Positions 11,065 to 25,100 of a stretch of DNA of 64,000 nt are shown in pieces. A program made the position numbers and the translations under genes. Positions within the stretch are counted from its first letter, which is position 1, and every line of letters begins with the position of its first letter. Source of the stretch: Sordaria brevicollis (taxonomy: Eukaryota; Ascomycota; Sordariomycetes; Sordariales; Sordariaceae); the NCBI GenBank assembly GCA_033439795.1, contig JAUTDP010000010.1, positions 1,488,001 through 1,552,000 of the forward strand, given 5' to 3'. The notes below the pieces were generated by a model. That model searched no databases, was not told where the DNA came from, and worked only from the letters and a program-made list of their open reading frames with translations.

Positions 11065-12540
11065 CAAAACTCCCATACAAATTTTCAATTAAATTAAATA
11101 TAATCTCACATTTACTCTCAAATATCTTTACAATAATAATAAATATTTATAATTTAATAGCGTTAAATATTTCATTTTCCTTTCAACTTTTCTCTTCCTT
11201 TTTTTTTTTCTCTAATACGTTTTATAATTCTTAATTAATAATTACTTAGGGGTAACTTTCATAGATAATAAAATATACTTCCAAAGATTATATATTATAT
11301 ATTAATTAACTTTTATCTAAATATTACTAAACTATATAAAAATTATAACACAGTTTGAATCTTACTCCAGTAATATTTTATATCTTATCGAATAATTCGA
11401 ATTTACTACTATATTCGCTATTTTACTATACCCTAACCGGACTTCCCAATAATATATAATTATAATTATTAAATATACTAATTTAAACGAATATTAAAAA
11501 TTATAACGTTAATTCATTTATATTATTATCCGTTTTTTATTTAACCCGATTAATTTAATAAAGCTTAATAATACTATCCGTCGCCCCCGCGCAAAGTAAA
11601 TTGAATATATTTATCGGATTATTTACTAATATAGTAATACTATTTTTATTATAATTATTAAATTTAATAAAAATATTATTCTCTAAATTATTTCGATTAT
11701 CCTACCTTATAAAATTATAATTTAAATTATCCCTTTAAATTAATTAGGTTAAAAATAGAAGGATATTATTACCTAATACTATAATATTAAACTACTTCTT
11801 ATCGATTAAAACCTTTATAAAATATATTATACTTTTAAAAATCCCCTTTTATATTTAACTTATTTTTAATTCCTATAAAAATAATAAATTCTAAAAGCGT
11901 ATAATTTTTAAATACTATATTCATATCCTCCTCGGTCCCGAATAAACTTTATATTACCATTTCCTTAAATATCTTCACTCCCCCGAATTCGCTAACCGTA
12001 TAATATTTATAATTATTAACAAACTTTATACTATATATTAATAATATAATTTCTAATTTAAATTCGCAGACTTTTATTAACTTCGGCGTACGCTTCTATT
12101 CTCTATCCTATAATTCGGTTATACCGCTATACTAATTAAAAAATCCGAAATATATATATAAACGTATACCGGCTTCCAATTATTTAATAACTCTTTAAAC
12201 TCTCTTTATATTATCCGTACGTTAATTAATCGGTTTAATATTAGTATTATCTTCGACTGTATTCTATTTAATAAAACCCGGCATTTCGAACGCTTTAAAT
12301 TCTTATTTATTCCGACTAACTTAATTATATTAAAAATTATTATTTATATTAATAATAAAAATTTAATTAATAAAACGAAGAAATACTTTATTTTAACGCT
12401 AATTAAGCGAAGGATTCGCTCCCCGATTACTACCCCTTTAACTATCCAAATCTACTACTCGTATATCCAACCTATGGACTAAGAACGGCTTTACTAATAA
12501 TTTATTACTCCGAATTCCTAATATCGGATTATTATATCTA
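11065..12540. other. RIP-degraded DNA of the inner element
   Basis: AT-rich with scattered CpG. Minus-strand reading at about 11.95-12.43 kb gives stretches with few stops, but no family is recognisable. A degenerate copy of the TTCCTATAGGAA palindrome lies near 11.87 kb. Confidence 0.5.
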
Positions 12541-12570
12541 TTACGAGGGCTGCCGCCCCCGTACCCCCGC

Positions 12571-12593
12571 AAAATTTGCCTTCGGCAAATTTT
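12571..12593. repeat. Perfect hairpin, 10-bp stem, TTC loop
   Basis: AAAATTTGCC, loop TTC, GGCAAATTTT. It lies just outside the left arm of the 20-bp inverted repeat of the nested insert. Function unknown. Confidence 0.85.
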
Positions 12594-12680
12594 ATACAGG
12601 TGGGCAGAAATTTACTTGAAGCGGAGCTTAACATTTACTTCCTCTATTTTTTTCTTATATCTTTAATACCTTTTTTCTTC

Positions 12681-12948
<268 letters not shown>

Positions 12949-12969
12949 ACTACCCCTCCGCCCCCTCCA

Positions 12970-13006
12970 CCCCCCCCCCCCCCCCTTCCCCCCCCCCCCC
13001 CCCCCC
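12970..13006. repeat. Poly-C tract
   Basis: Thirty-seven bases, nearly all C, broken only by two T. It follows the ATT array after about 20 bp and is likely to be length-unstable and error-prone in sequencing. Confidence 0.9.
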
Positions 13007-13470
13007 GGGCGGCGAAATTTATTTCGATTTTTTTAAAGTGCCGGGTAGGCGAGAAGGTTTGGGGACTTAGCGAAATTTTTCGAAAATTTTCCTTCCAAAT
13101 TCCATCCGTCGGTTTTTTTTTTTCAAAGCCGTTTTTCTCGGCCGGCAGGCAAGGTACGGTCACGTGAGTGGTACCATTGTACTTGTCTCAGCTTAGTCAT
13201 CATTTTGGTACCCACTTTGTCTTGATCGGACCCACTTTGGAATGCCAAGCCTCGTCCAATCCTTAGCGCCTTGGCAAAGGTTTATTCCAGCCAATTCCAA
13301 CTCGAGAATTTTTTTTCGACAGGGATTGTGGCCTCGGGTAGACGGGTAAACCTCGGGAAGATTTACAGGGATTATTGCAGGGGGGTCACCGTATTATAGA
13401 AGAAGCTACGCTCAACGCTTTGCTCCGTGTTTTTCAACACTTCTCAATGTTGAAGCTCCGCTTCAAATTA

Positions 13471-16240
13471 TATTAAGTATAAAAATAAATATACCCAATA
13501 TTATCCGTATAATATAATATAACGAAATTATATTTTAAAATATTATTAATTTATAATAATATTTCGGGCGTACTATATACGGTAGTAAATTAAGGATAAC
13601 CTATTTCTTTATACCCTATTAATATTTTAATAAATTCGGATATTCCTTTAATTTAATTACTTTACGTTAAACGGAAGCGGATAATAATCTATTCGGTTCC
13701 GATTTAGAATTTTCGTAAACGTTATTTATAATTACCGATATTTATAATATAATCCAATTTTAACCCCTTCGCCGTATTAAGCCTAATAATTCGTTTAATA
13801 TAAGTTCCGAATTCGGTATTTTCGTTAATAATATTCGCCTTAAAAAATAATTTTAAAAGAATATTAATAAACGCGCTACGTTAATTATTAACTACTTTAA
13901 TATATATAAAATTACTAATATAAAATACTTTCGGTCTATTATTTTCAAGATCTTTTAAAATTAAATCGATTTTATAAATAAGAAGTAAATACGTATAACC
14001 TATTATAATAATTATAACCATTAATTTAATTAAATAGAAGTATTCTTTAATAAAATTAAATTACTATTTAAAACGCCGAAATTTATATTATAAATTAAAT
14101 TACTTCTATTTTATTTAAATAACTTTTTCGCAAACCGCTTCGGGTTAAATTATCTTTTTAATATTAATTTCTAATTATTATATATTATCCTTATACTACT
14201 TAAAACTTTATAATAAATCGCTCGTATTATAATCGTAAGTAAAACGTTAAATATAATTTACAATTTATTTAACTTTATTTAGTATACTCCTCTATTATAG
14301 GAATAGAAATATCTAAATATTTACGGATAAGACTTTTTCTAAGAATATAAGAAAATTATATCCAATATTAAATTTATTTATATTAATAAATAAAATACGA
14401 TTACTATTAAAATAATAATAAGTAGGGAATATAATATATAACCTACTCTATCTATAATTTAGGGGGCCGTATTATATACTATATACCTATCGGCCCTACC
14501 TCTTATTCTAGAACCGCAATTAATTAAACGCTATACCGCCGGTAATAATCGTAAACGCCGCTAATAAAATTATTCCAAACCTCGACTTCGCGGCGATTTA
14601 TTTACTTTAATTTAATCCCCTTATATTTTATTCCTATAGGAATTATTCACCTCTACGTAATTTATTTTCGTAGGATTAAAATAATAAAAATAATAATTAA
14701 ATTAATTAATTCCAATAGGAATTAATATATATAAGATTATTTCAACTCCTATTAAAATTAATATACGCGAATATCTTTTAATTCCTATTAAAATTAATAT
14801 ATACCTATTTATATTTAATCTATTAATATCTATTACTTATTATTCGAAGCGTTATATTATTATTATCCGCCCGCTAATTACTAAAAATTATAATATTCTA
14901 ACTATAAAACGCTAAATTTATTTAAATCCTAATAATCTTTAAAATAAATATAAATACGACTATATATAACCTTATAAATCTTATTAAAAAGATAATATAT
15001 AGCGTAATATAAATATTTAACCTATTTCCGTAAATCCTTTATAATTTATAATTCTGTAGCCGATCCCGCCTTTTATTTATATATTTTTATAATATTTACC
15101 TAAAAGACTATTTTAAATATATTTATATTAAAGCTGGAAAAGAATTTATAAACATTACTACTTATACTGGATTATTAATAATAAATCTATTTATTCGGCT
15201 TTATACCCATTATATAATCGAAAATTAATACATTTTTAAAAACGGTAAGGGTAAAGGGTTATTTATAAAATTAAACGTAAATATATCGCGCGGTAATAAA
15301 TTTAATAACCTCGATATTAACTTTTAAAAGGAAAGTAAAAATTATTTAAATTATAACCTATATAAAAATAATATAGGGCTAGCGGCGTAAAGAATTAAGG
15401 GCGTAATTATTAAAATAAATTAAATAATATTAAATATATATTACTCACCCTTTAATTTTAAAAATATATTTATCGTATAAAGACTAGAATAACCGGAAGT
15501 CTTCGTCTTTAATATATACTATTATTATAACGTATAAAAGTTATAAAAAGGGAAGAAGATAATTATTAAAAAGTTTAAATAAAGGAAAAATATAGTTTAT
15601 ATTATATCCGTATATAAATTACGTACTATTAACGTAAAATTTAAAATAAATCCCCTATATTTTATTAACGTATAAATTAAATAATATCGAAATAATATAA
15701 TAAATATAAAAAATATACTCTCTTCAAATTATTATATATTATCCTATTTATACCGAAGTTAAAGTATTTTACCCTCTCCTAATATCCCCGCCCTTAATTT
15801 AATATATTAATCGAATACCGTTTTAATTTCTACCCGTATAATAAAAATTCCTATATCCAATTTAATTTCGAAAATATATATTATATTCTATAGTATTACG
15901 TTTTAAAACTCTACGTTCTAAAGCGCTTCCGCGTAATATTTACCGATCTTTAAAAATAATACGCGTAATTACGTATCGATAAAAACGAAAACTCTCTCTA
16001 TAAATATATTATTCTATTTTATTAATTTATTTATTTTTAATTCTAATCTTTACAAATAAATTAATAATATATAAAGCCCCCTATTTCGCTCTAACGTATA
16101 AATCTTTTAATTAATATTACTCATTATAATAAAAATTTATATATTGTAAACGAATTCGAATAATATATTACTATAACGCGTAAATACTTAAATATATTAA
16201 TATATAATACAATTTTCTATTTATAAGGGCGGGGGGCTTA
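13471..16240. other. RIP-degraded DNA of the inner element
   Basis: Extremely AT-rich. No frame is clean enough to call. Full or partial copies of the CCTATAGG-centred palindrome occur near 14,631-14,645, 14,711, 14,745 and 14,781. Confidence 0.5.
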
Positions 16241-17460
16241 TTTAACTCTTCTATATTCCCCAATTATAAATAGGGTAAAAAATAAAATAAAAAGCGAATT
16301 CTATTTATTAAAAATTCGTTTTTCGGTCCTAATTTAGGTTAATTTAACGAATATTACGAAACCTATAAAATTAAATTATCGTAAACCGGAATATAATCCT
16401 TCTATCTTAAAGGAAGAATTCGAAATATTTATCTAAAATATCGCTAATTATTATATATCCCGCTAATAACCGCTTTATTTAATATATTCCTAAATATTAT
16501 CATAGCGGGGTACTTTAAATAATTATTAAATAAAATTATTATATCCTTCTAATCTACTTCTTTATTACCCTTAATTTTATCTTTAATAATTTTAATTTTA
16601 AATAATATTACCCGTCCAGCAAACGAAAACTAAATAATAAAGGCTTTATATAATAAAAATAGAATCCCGGGTATAAATAGAATTTTCAGCGTATAATTAA
16701 TTATATATCCTATTTACTTTTCCCGGAGAATAATTTAAATCGTAGGGCGTATTACAATATTACTAAATATAAAAAACTTATTAACGTAGAAAAGGTCGAA
16801 CGTTTTAATTTCGAAATAGGTTTATAATTAAAATTAATAATCTTTTAGTTATTAGCTATTTAAAGAATATTCCGAAAAAAGAATTACCAAAACGGTAAAC
16901 TAATAATAAAACTTGGATTTAATCGTTTCTAATACTTAAAAATTAAAGGGTCCCAAAATTATATTATACGGAATTAAACGTAAATCCTTAGAATTTAATT
17001 TTATCTTTAAAAAACGAATTTCGCGAACGACCTATATACGCTTAATAAGAATCCGAACGCTATAGATTTTAAAATTCCCTTTTATAATATAATAGAAAGG
17101 AAGATTATTTAAAATATCGAAAAGTAGGAGCGGGTTTCTCTACCCTCGAAGCGTTAATATAATTATTATAAGGAATTAAATATTATTTACTTAATTAACC
17201 TAATTAAATCCCTTTATTAATATAGGCTCTTAATTGGTATTTTATTTATTATTATAAAAGTATAAATTACCGAAATTATTACTACCCGCGGGCAATTTAT
17301 TACTATATATCGTTTCTATCTTCCTCTTCTTAAATAATCGCTAGGTAGCGAAATATACCTCTAATTCACTATTCCGACCTTTAAATTTAATATCTTCGCA
17401 AAATTAATAATTATTAAAATCGTTCGATTATTAAAAGTATAAATTAAACGAAGCTATTAA
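16240..17460 (+). pseudogene. Unidentified RIP-degraded gene remnant
   Basis: In the plus strand, with at least one frame change, there is a run of about 400 codons with few stops other than TAA/TAG of the kind RIP makes from CAA/CAG. Legible segments include RKPEYNPSILKEEFEIFI near 16.38-16.44 kb, KYKKLINVEKVERFNFEIGL near 16.77-16.83 kb and FAND-LYTLNKNPNAIDF near 17.0-17.06 kb. I do not recognise the family. It is followed by the 194-bp tandem duplication, which continues in coding-like sequence. Confidence 0.4.
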
Positions 17461-17570
17461 ATATAAATAATAAAATATTTATATATTAAAAATAATAATA
17501 TCCGTATTATTATCCTTAAAAATATCTTCTATAATAATATACCTATTACTCTATTCGATAAACCTATTTG

Positions 17571-17958
17571 CGAAATAAATAATAAATTAAAGGTCTAAAA
17601 GTCGTTCGCAATACGTTAAAAATATTAAAATATCCGTAACGTAATTAACGAAAAGTTAAATAAAATATTTTAATAATTAAATAATAATACGAAGTAATAA
17701 ATTAATATCCGTAGGTCGTATTTAGAAGCGTAAATAATAAAAGGTAGAAAACGAAACCTACCCGCGAAACGAATAATAAATTAAAGACCCAAAGGCTACT
17801 CGTAATATATTATAAGGATTAAAAATATTTACTAATATAATATACAAAAAATTAAATAAAATATTTTAATAATTAAATATAAAAAAATATAATAATAATT
17901 AATAATTATAAATCGTATTTAAAGGCGTAAAAAATAATAAAGAATAAAAAATATAAGG
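17571..17958. repeat. 194-bp direct tandem duplication
   Basis: The sequence starting CGAAATAAATAATAAATTAAAG at 17571 recurs at about 17765 with C/T and G/A differences, and the similarity continues through roughly the next 190 bp. The period of 194 is not a multiple of three, so the second copy is out of frame with the first unless small indels compensate. Confidence 0.7.
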
Positions 17959-19930
17959 AATAAATTAGAATTAAAAAGGAGGGAGGTTTTAAAAAATAAA
18001 ATCGAAGGCGAAGTAACCTCGTTTTATCTCCTAAATTTTCTACTAAATTATATTATTTACGAACTTTATTATATATTTTAATATTATTAATTATCTTTTT
18101 AAAATATATTTTCTATATTATTTTAATAGTAAATTATATACTAGGGACTTTCTTTATCGAAATAATAATATTTACGTAAAACGTTATATAGGGCGCTAAA
18201 AATAAATATTAAACGGAAATTCCGCGCAAATACGTAAATATACCAAATTAGAATATATCCAATACCTAATTATTAATCCGTAATACTAACGCTAAATTCA
18301 CCGAATAAAATTCGTCCGTTTTACCGCCTTTTTTATTCTATAACCGGCTATTAATCGAAATACTATATATCCTTAATAATAAACCTATAAAATAATCTAC
18401 CCCAATCGTATATATACAATTTTTAATTTAATATCTACCCTATACCGATTAACGTATCGAAAAGGGGCCTAACTATATATTACTATAAATATAACTATTA
18501 AACGAACGAATCGATTAAATTTTCGCATTCGGTAAAGTAGGGTAATTTAACCTTATATTAATTATATTATTTTATTAATATTTATTTTAAGAATTAAATA
18601 CAAATAGAAATATAATTCGCTATAATAATAATTATTTACCTTTACCTTCTTATTTACTATATATTATAAATTCGTTTAATTACTTTACTATTATATTCTA
18701 ATATTATTATATACCGAATACGATTATAATTATTATAGGTTTATATAGAATTATTAATATTAAGCGGGAAATTATATTTATAATTAATTATTAAAATCTC
18801 TAAACCCTAAATATTTAATACCTCTACAACCTCTAATAATACCCGGCCCTTATTTAACTTAATTTTATATTCCTTTAAATTATAAAAATTAATTATAAAA
18901 AGAATAATTTAAATAAAGTAAAATAAACTCTTTATAATTTATAGGGCGCCCTTATTAATTATCGCCAGAATTAACCTAATAAATAATAATATAATCGCGA
19001 ACGTATTTAACCGAAGCTTCGAATATCTAAATTATCGCTTCGTCGTTATATATATCGCCGCTTAGGAATTTATAAACTACTTATATATTTATTACTTTAC
19101 TAAATTATTAAACGAACCGATATTCGTCCTTATTAAAAAAACCGTATTTATTATTATAATATATATTTTTACAATTTAATTAGGATTTATATTTATAAAT
19201 TCTACCTATACTATTATTATTAAGAGGGTAAATATAATTATAAAAAATATTAATTTCTTTTACTTTAAAAGTATTTCTAAATTACTTTCCTTTAAATAAT
19301 TTAAAGGAGGGGCGAAATAATCGAATTATATAATTTATAATAACCCGAATAAATTTTTCTAATTCGTAATCTTCGCTACTTATTCTTATAGAAATTTATT
19401 ACTTAAAAGGAATTACTATCCGGTTAAAACGCTTCTTTAAAACTTTATAATAATAATTTATATTATATAAATTATATTCCTTATCGAATATTTAATTTAA
19501 TTAAAAACGTCTAATCTTAAAAATATATATCTTTTTAATAGTAATAAAATATTAATCGGTATAAAACTTTATTATAATTAATATATATTTTAAAATTATA
19601 ATATTATAACCGGTTATTTATATATATAGTATATAAATATAATTACTTATAAATTATTTAAATTTACCGAAGAGTATATTTATATTAGAATTATTTTAAA
19701 TATTACGCGCGATTACAATTATAAAATAAAATATCCAAACCCGTAATTTAAAAACTTTAATATACTTTTAAGTTTAAATTATAACCTTATTTAAAATTCC
19801 CTTCGAATTATTAAGAACCCAATTATTAAATTTATTAAATAGGGGGTTTTTAGCGATTATCCTTATAATTTTCTCTATACGAACTATATATTCGCTAAAA
19901 ACGTCTTCGATTTCGAAAACGTTAAATTAA
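17959..19930. other. RIP-degraded DNA of the inner element
   Basis: AT-rich. A plus frame at about 18.18-18.57 kb has few non-RIP stops (for example IHRIKFVRFTAFFIL) and may be another gene remnant. No family was identified. Confidence 0.45.
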
Positions 19931-20335
19931 TCTCTAAATCCCTTAACGTTTACTCTTATAGGAATTAAAGTAAATCCGGTATCGATTGGGCTAAATATCC
20001 TATTACTAATTTAATCTCCAGATTCCTCGGCGTTTACTCCTATAGGAACTAAAATAAATCCGGTATCAATTAGGCTAAATATCCTATTACCAATTCTAGA
20101 TCCTTTAGCGTTTATTCCTATAAGAATTGAAATAAATCCGGTATCGATTAGGCTAAATATCCTATTACCAATTTAATCTCTAAATCCCTCGGCGTTTATT
20201 CCTATAGGAATTGAAGTAAATCCGGTATTAATTAGGCTAAATATCCTATTACTAATTTAATCTCTAAATCCCTTAATATTTACTCCTATAAGAATTAAAG
20301 TAAATTCGTTATTAATTAGGCTAAATATTTAAAAA
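19931..20335. repeat. 84-bp tandem repeat array, about five units
   Basis: Unit starts fall at 19931, 20015, about 20096, 20177 and 20261. The third unit has lost a few bases near its start and the last is partial. The unit length is 28 codons, and both a plus frame and a minus frame stay open through most units, so the array may once have encoded a 28-residue repeat. Each unit contains one CCTATAGGAA palindrome copy. Unit differences are mostly C/T and G/A. Confidence 0.88.
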
Positions 20336-21600
20336 TTATTTCCAATAGGAATAATTTCGGGACCCTTTATTCGTTTTTCATTATATATATATAATACCCG
20401 GACGGTAATCGGAAATTAGGATTTAGGATATTTATAGCCCCATTAGGCCGCCGAATTAAAATTTATATAATTATCTTTATTATTGGAATTGGGGCTTAGC
20501 GGAAATCGTTCTAACGTAATAAAATTATTATTCGGATCGATAAATTCTTTATTTTTAAAAGCGGGTATAATATCGTAGAAATAAATAAAATTTATTATTA
20601 AAAAGTTAATACCCTTACTATTTTTTCCCTTAATCTTTCTATTAATTTCTCTAATATTTAATACTTTAACCTCTTTATCCTCGACCTTTATTTTAAATAT
20701 CCAATTATTCTTCGCTAAAATACACACTATTATAATCCGCTATTTAACTTTAAACTTTACGTTTTTTATAATAAATTTAATATACCGTTTAATAAAATAT
20801 ATAATAACGTCCTTTTCTATTCGTTTAAACGTTCTAAAAATTTCTTATACCGTATTAAACGAATTTTTAAAATTAATATAATATATATTAATAAAAGGAA
20901 TAAAGGAATCGAAAGCGTCCTAATCGATTTTATATCCGGTTTTTATAGCCTTTATAATAATAAATAAAAAATACGAATATATTTCGCCGATAATTATCGC
21001 CTTTTCGTCGTAATATACGAGAATATTTTATAAGGGCTCGGTAATTTAAATATATTTATTAAAAATATACGATATTAAATACTTTATAACCTCGTATTTA
21101 TATAGTATTTTAAAATATAAATTAGCGGCGTTAAAAATACTTAATAAATCTAATCGCAGGTTAGATATAAATTCGTAAATTTATTAAATAAAAATATTAA
21201 CGTATTACTCTCTTAAGCAAATTAGTGGAAATTTATTTTATAAAGGATTCGCTCCTCCGTTTAATTATAAATAATATTATATATAATCGGAAGGAATTAC
21301 TCCACCGGTTATTACTATCTAATTCGATATAAACGATTTAAATATTATAAAATAGTATTTATATTTTAAATTAATCCGAGACCGATTTTAATATAGTATT
21401 AATAATAGAAATTTAAACCGGCGGCGTAAATTACGGAATTTAAAATTAAAACGTTAATATATTTAAAAGGGTTATTCTAATTTTAGACGATCTTTAAATA
21501 TTTAATTTATAATTAATTAGAAAAAATTATCTAGACTTTAAACCTAACCTTCTATAGAATAGAATAAATTATCCTATTTATCGTTAATAGGGTACGCCTA
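20336..21600. other. RIP-degraded DNA with a short minus-strand open frame
   Basis: A 94-codon minus-strand frame (20443-20727) is Lys/Asn/Ile-rich and ends with ITLERFPLSPN. It could be a fragment of a former gene but matches nothing I know. The rest is AT-rich without readable features. Confidence 0.4.
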
Positions 21601-22120
21601 TTTACTCCTATAGGAATAAATTATTCTTTATTCTAATTAAAATAAATATAAAGGAGTATAAATTTATATTTACGACTATAAGGAATTAGCAACTACGAGG
21701 ATATATTTATAGGCTATTATAACCTTTATATATTTTTCGATAATTTAAATAAATAGGGGTAATTACCCGAAAACTTAATAGAGTATATTAAATTTATTAA
21801 AAAGCGGTAATATATTTCTATTTTATATTAAATATACGAATATATATAATAAGCCGCCATCGAAATCGAATTTAATAAATCGATTTATAACGTCGGTACC
21901 TAATTTAATATTAATTAATTCTATATATTTAACCAATTCGAAAATCTCCTTCTTATTTTTACCGACTAATTATATAATATTAAATAGGGTATTTTTAATA
22001 ATATTATTATTAAATTAGACGCTTAAGTCCTATAGTAATATAAAGTAGCCGTATATATTCTAAACGAAGAATTAAAGTAGACGGATTAATATTATATTCA
22101 AATTTATTATTTTATTATTT
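21600..22120 (-). pseudogene. Unidentified RIP-degraded gene remnant
   Basis: The minus strand has a coding-like run including LVGKNKKEIFELVKYIELIN and LGTDVINRFIKFDFDGG, with stops mainly of the RIP type. No family is recognised. A palindrome copy (CTCCTATAGGAATAA, 21605-21619) lies at its 3' end. Confidence 0.4.
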
Positions 22121-25100
22121 TTACCGGAAGTAAATTTACCGTCCTTAATATCAATTATAAACGCGCCGGTAATATATTATAAAAAGCTATTAATATATTC
22201 TATAATAACCTTTAAACGGGTATTATAATTAAAATAAATAATATTAATCCGTATTAATGGGATATCGGACGAAGGATATATCGTTATACTATTAAATAAT
22301 ATTAATAAAATTATTATTCCCCTATTAATTACAAATATTTATATCTTTTTAATAATTAACGTTGTAAAATCGTTAATTATTTTTCCTAAATCGGTAATCG
22401 CTTTCTAAATATTAGAATAAAAGAATTACTATTAATACCCCTAATTATAATAAATTTCCTCTAATTCACTAATTTTTATAGCCGACGCCCTTCCGTTAAT
22501 AACGCTATTAAGATTATTAGGCTCGAAAAAAGGAACGAAAGATTCGTCCTAAGTTAAATCGAAAGCGGTAGCCGTTTTATCGCCGATAATAAACGTAAGC
22601 AGCTTAAAAAACTTATTAAATTTAATTTATTATACGAATATAATAAACGTTTATATATCCGTTAATTTATTTAACGTTAATATAATCGAATATATTAAGC
22701 GTATTAAAATTAATAATAGCTAAATTATTCTAAACGTATTAATAAATATATTCCGGGCAAATTAAGCTTTATCGATTATAACGGCCTAAAATTTAATATC
22801 GAAAATTATAATTATCTTTAAATAGAACGGAATCACTTATATCTTCTTTTTAAAACTATATTAAATTAACCTATACTTTAATTTACTCTTATAAGAAAAA
22901 ATAATATTATATTAAAGGAATAAATTTATATATTCTCTTTAATAAAATTAATTATAATAATATTATCCTATACCGAATTATAATCTTTATCTCTAAAATC
23001 TAATTATTCGTTTAAATCGTTATTATTAACTTTAGGCGAATTAGCGTCAAAGTCCGAACCCTAACGTTCCGCCTTCCTTTTAACCTTAATTTCTTTATTT
23101 TAATAAATTTAATTTTATATATATTAATTTATAAAAACGTCTTTCTTCTATACATACCCGTCCGTATTAAACGTCTAATTCCCTTACAGTATTTAAACTT
23201 TCTTCGTATCCCTAAAACCCTAACGTTAATTAATTATTATAAATATAATAATAATAATAATTCGGGTAATATTTACCTTATAGCGGCTTATAATATACCT
23301 AATTATTAATTCGTCGAACCGGCCTTAATTTAAAATCCTATCGTAATGAAAATTATCCCTCAGGATACTATTAAATTCGGCGTACTAATAATAGATTTTA
23401 AAATCGTTAAATATATTATATAATTCTTTAAACGTTTAAAAAATTAAAGAAGGTAAGAGGATTATAATATTAGGGTAGGTTTATATAGCCTTACCCTTCT
23501 ACTCTAAATCGAAAAGCCTTTAATATTTTATAAGTAAAATAAAATTATAAATTAAGGTTTTACCAGTTTTTACTTCGTTAAATAGGATAGCCCTATTAAA
23601 GGGTCCGTATATTATTTTATAAATAATAAAAACGTTTATCTAAATATTAACCCGGGCATTATTTACTCTTATAAGAATTAAGAATTTAATTCCTACGGAA
23701 ATTAATTATAAATAAAATTTACTTATAATTTAATAAAAGAGTAATATATAATTATTAATCCTATTAATCTCCTATTTAATTTAATTAAATTTCTCCGAAA
23801 ATTCCTTTAATTTAAATAGCGGCGGTAGATTTTATATAATAATTTTCTCTTTATTAACCTCTCGTTTAAAAGCCTACGTACCTTCGACTATTAATTTACC
23901 GTCTATTATAATATTTTTTATAAAATAATTCCGAATAATTAACGTTTTAATTATAACGCCTATTTCTATTTACAATTTCAACCTAGAATATATATCGTCC
24001 TAAAATAACGTATCCCCGATTATTATATATAAAAAACGCTAAATTATATCCTCCGTTTAAATAATATATTAAATAATAATATTACCCGAATTATAGAAAA
24101 AAGGGAAGCGGATCGTTTATTCAAATAGTCTTTAAATTAAAGGCTTTTCCTACTTTTTACTATAAATTTATATAATTAACCGGAAAGACTATATATCCAT
24201 TTATTCGGCGGTATTACCTAACTTAGTATTAAAATTTATAGCCTTCTCGAAATTAACTTTATTGGCGCTAATTTTAACGTTTATTAAAATAATAAATTAT
24301 AAAGCCTAATTAAATATTAAAGCGTTATAAATATATACTATTTAGGTTTAACGGTTTATAATACCTTTATTATTATTAAATTCGGGCATTTCCGTACGGA
24401 TTATATAAATAATTTACCGGAGCGTTATAAAAGTATTTTATTATATATATTCGGCCTTATCTTCTTTAAAATTTTCTATAAATTGGGTATTGATATTTAT
24501 AAAGAAGATTAATATTATTTATCTTTCGCCGTTTAATTTATAACCCTTAATAGAATTAAATATTTAAGTACCCTTTCTCCGGCTATTAAAATAACCGAAT
24601 AAAAATAAAACCCGGAATTAATCGTCGATTAAATACCTATTAATACTTACGAATTTATTTTAATACTATATAAATTTAACCGCCCCTTAATATTTAAATC
24701 GTATTAAATATCGTTATAAAATTAAAAAAAAGTTTACGAATAGAATCTCTTTCTATAAAATAACCTACGGGTTTACGCCGGGATTAATTTAAAGCGTATT
24801 TCCAATTTTTATTACTATTATATAAATAAATAATTTAGTAAATAAATAATTTTAAATAGCCTTTATAATACGTATAATAATAAAATTCTTAAACGTATTC
24901 GGGACGTTATATAATATTACCCTAAAGGACGGGAAGGGTAAATTACCATTTTAATTCTTTATATCTAATAGAGGTCCGAACTAATCGGTTACTAAATTCC
25001 ATTAATAATAAGTACTATATAGGTTATAAATCGTATAAAATCTATAATTTATTCTTATTAGAATAAAAAAGGTAAATAAGTATAAATTATCTAGGTTAAT

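Noticed and set aside
19931..20335. CRISPR-like array
   Set aside because: Units are contiguous tandem copies with no unique spacers, and the genome is eukaryotic.
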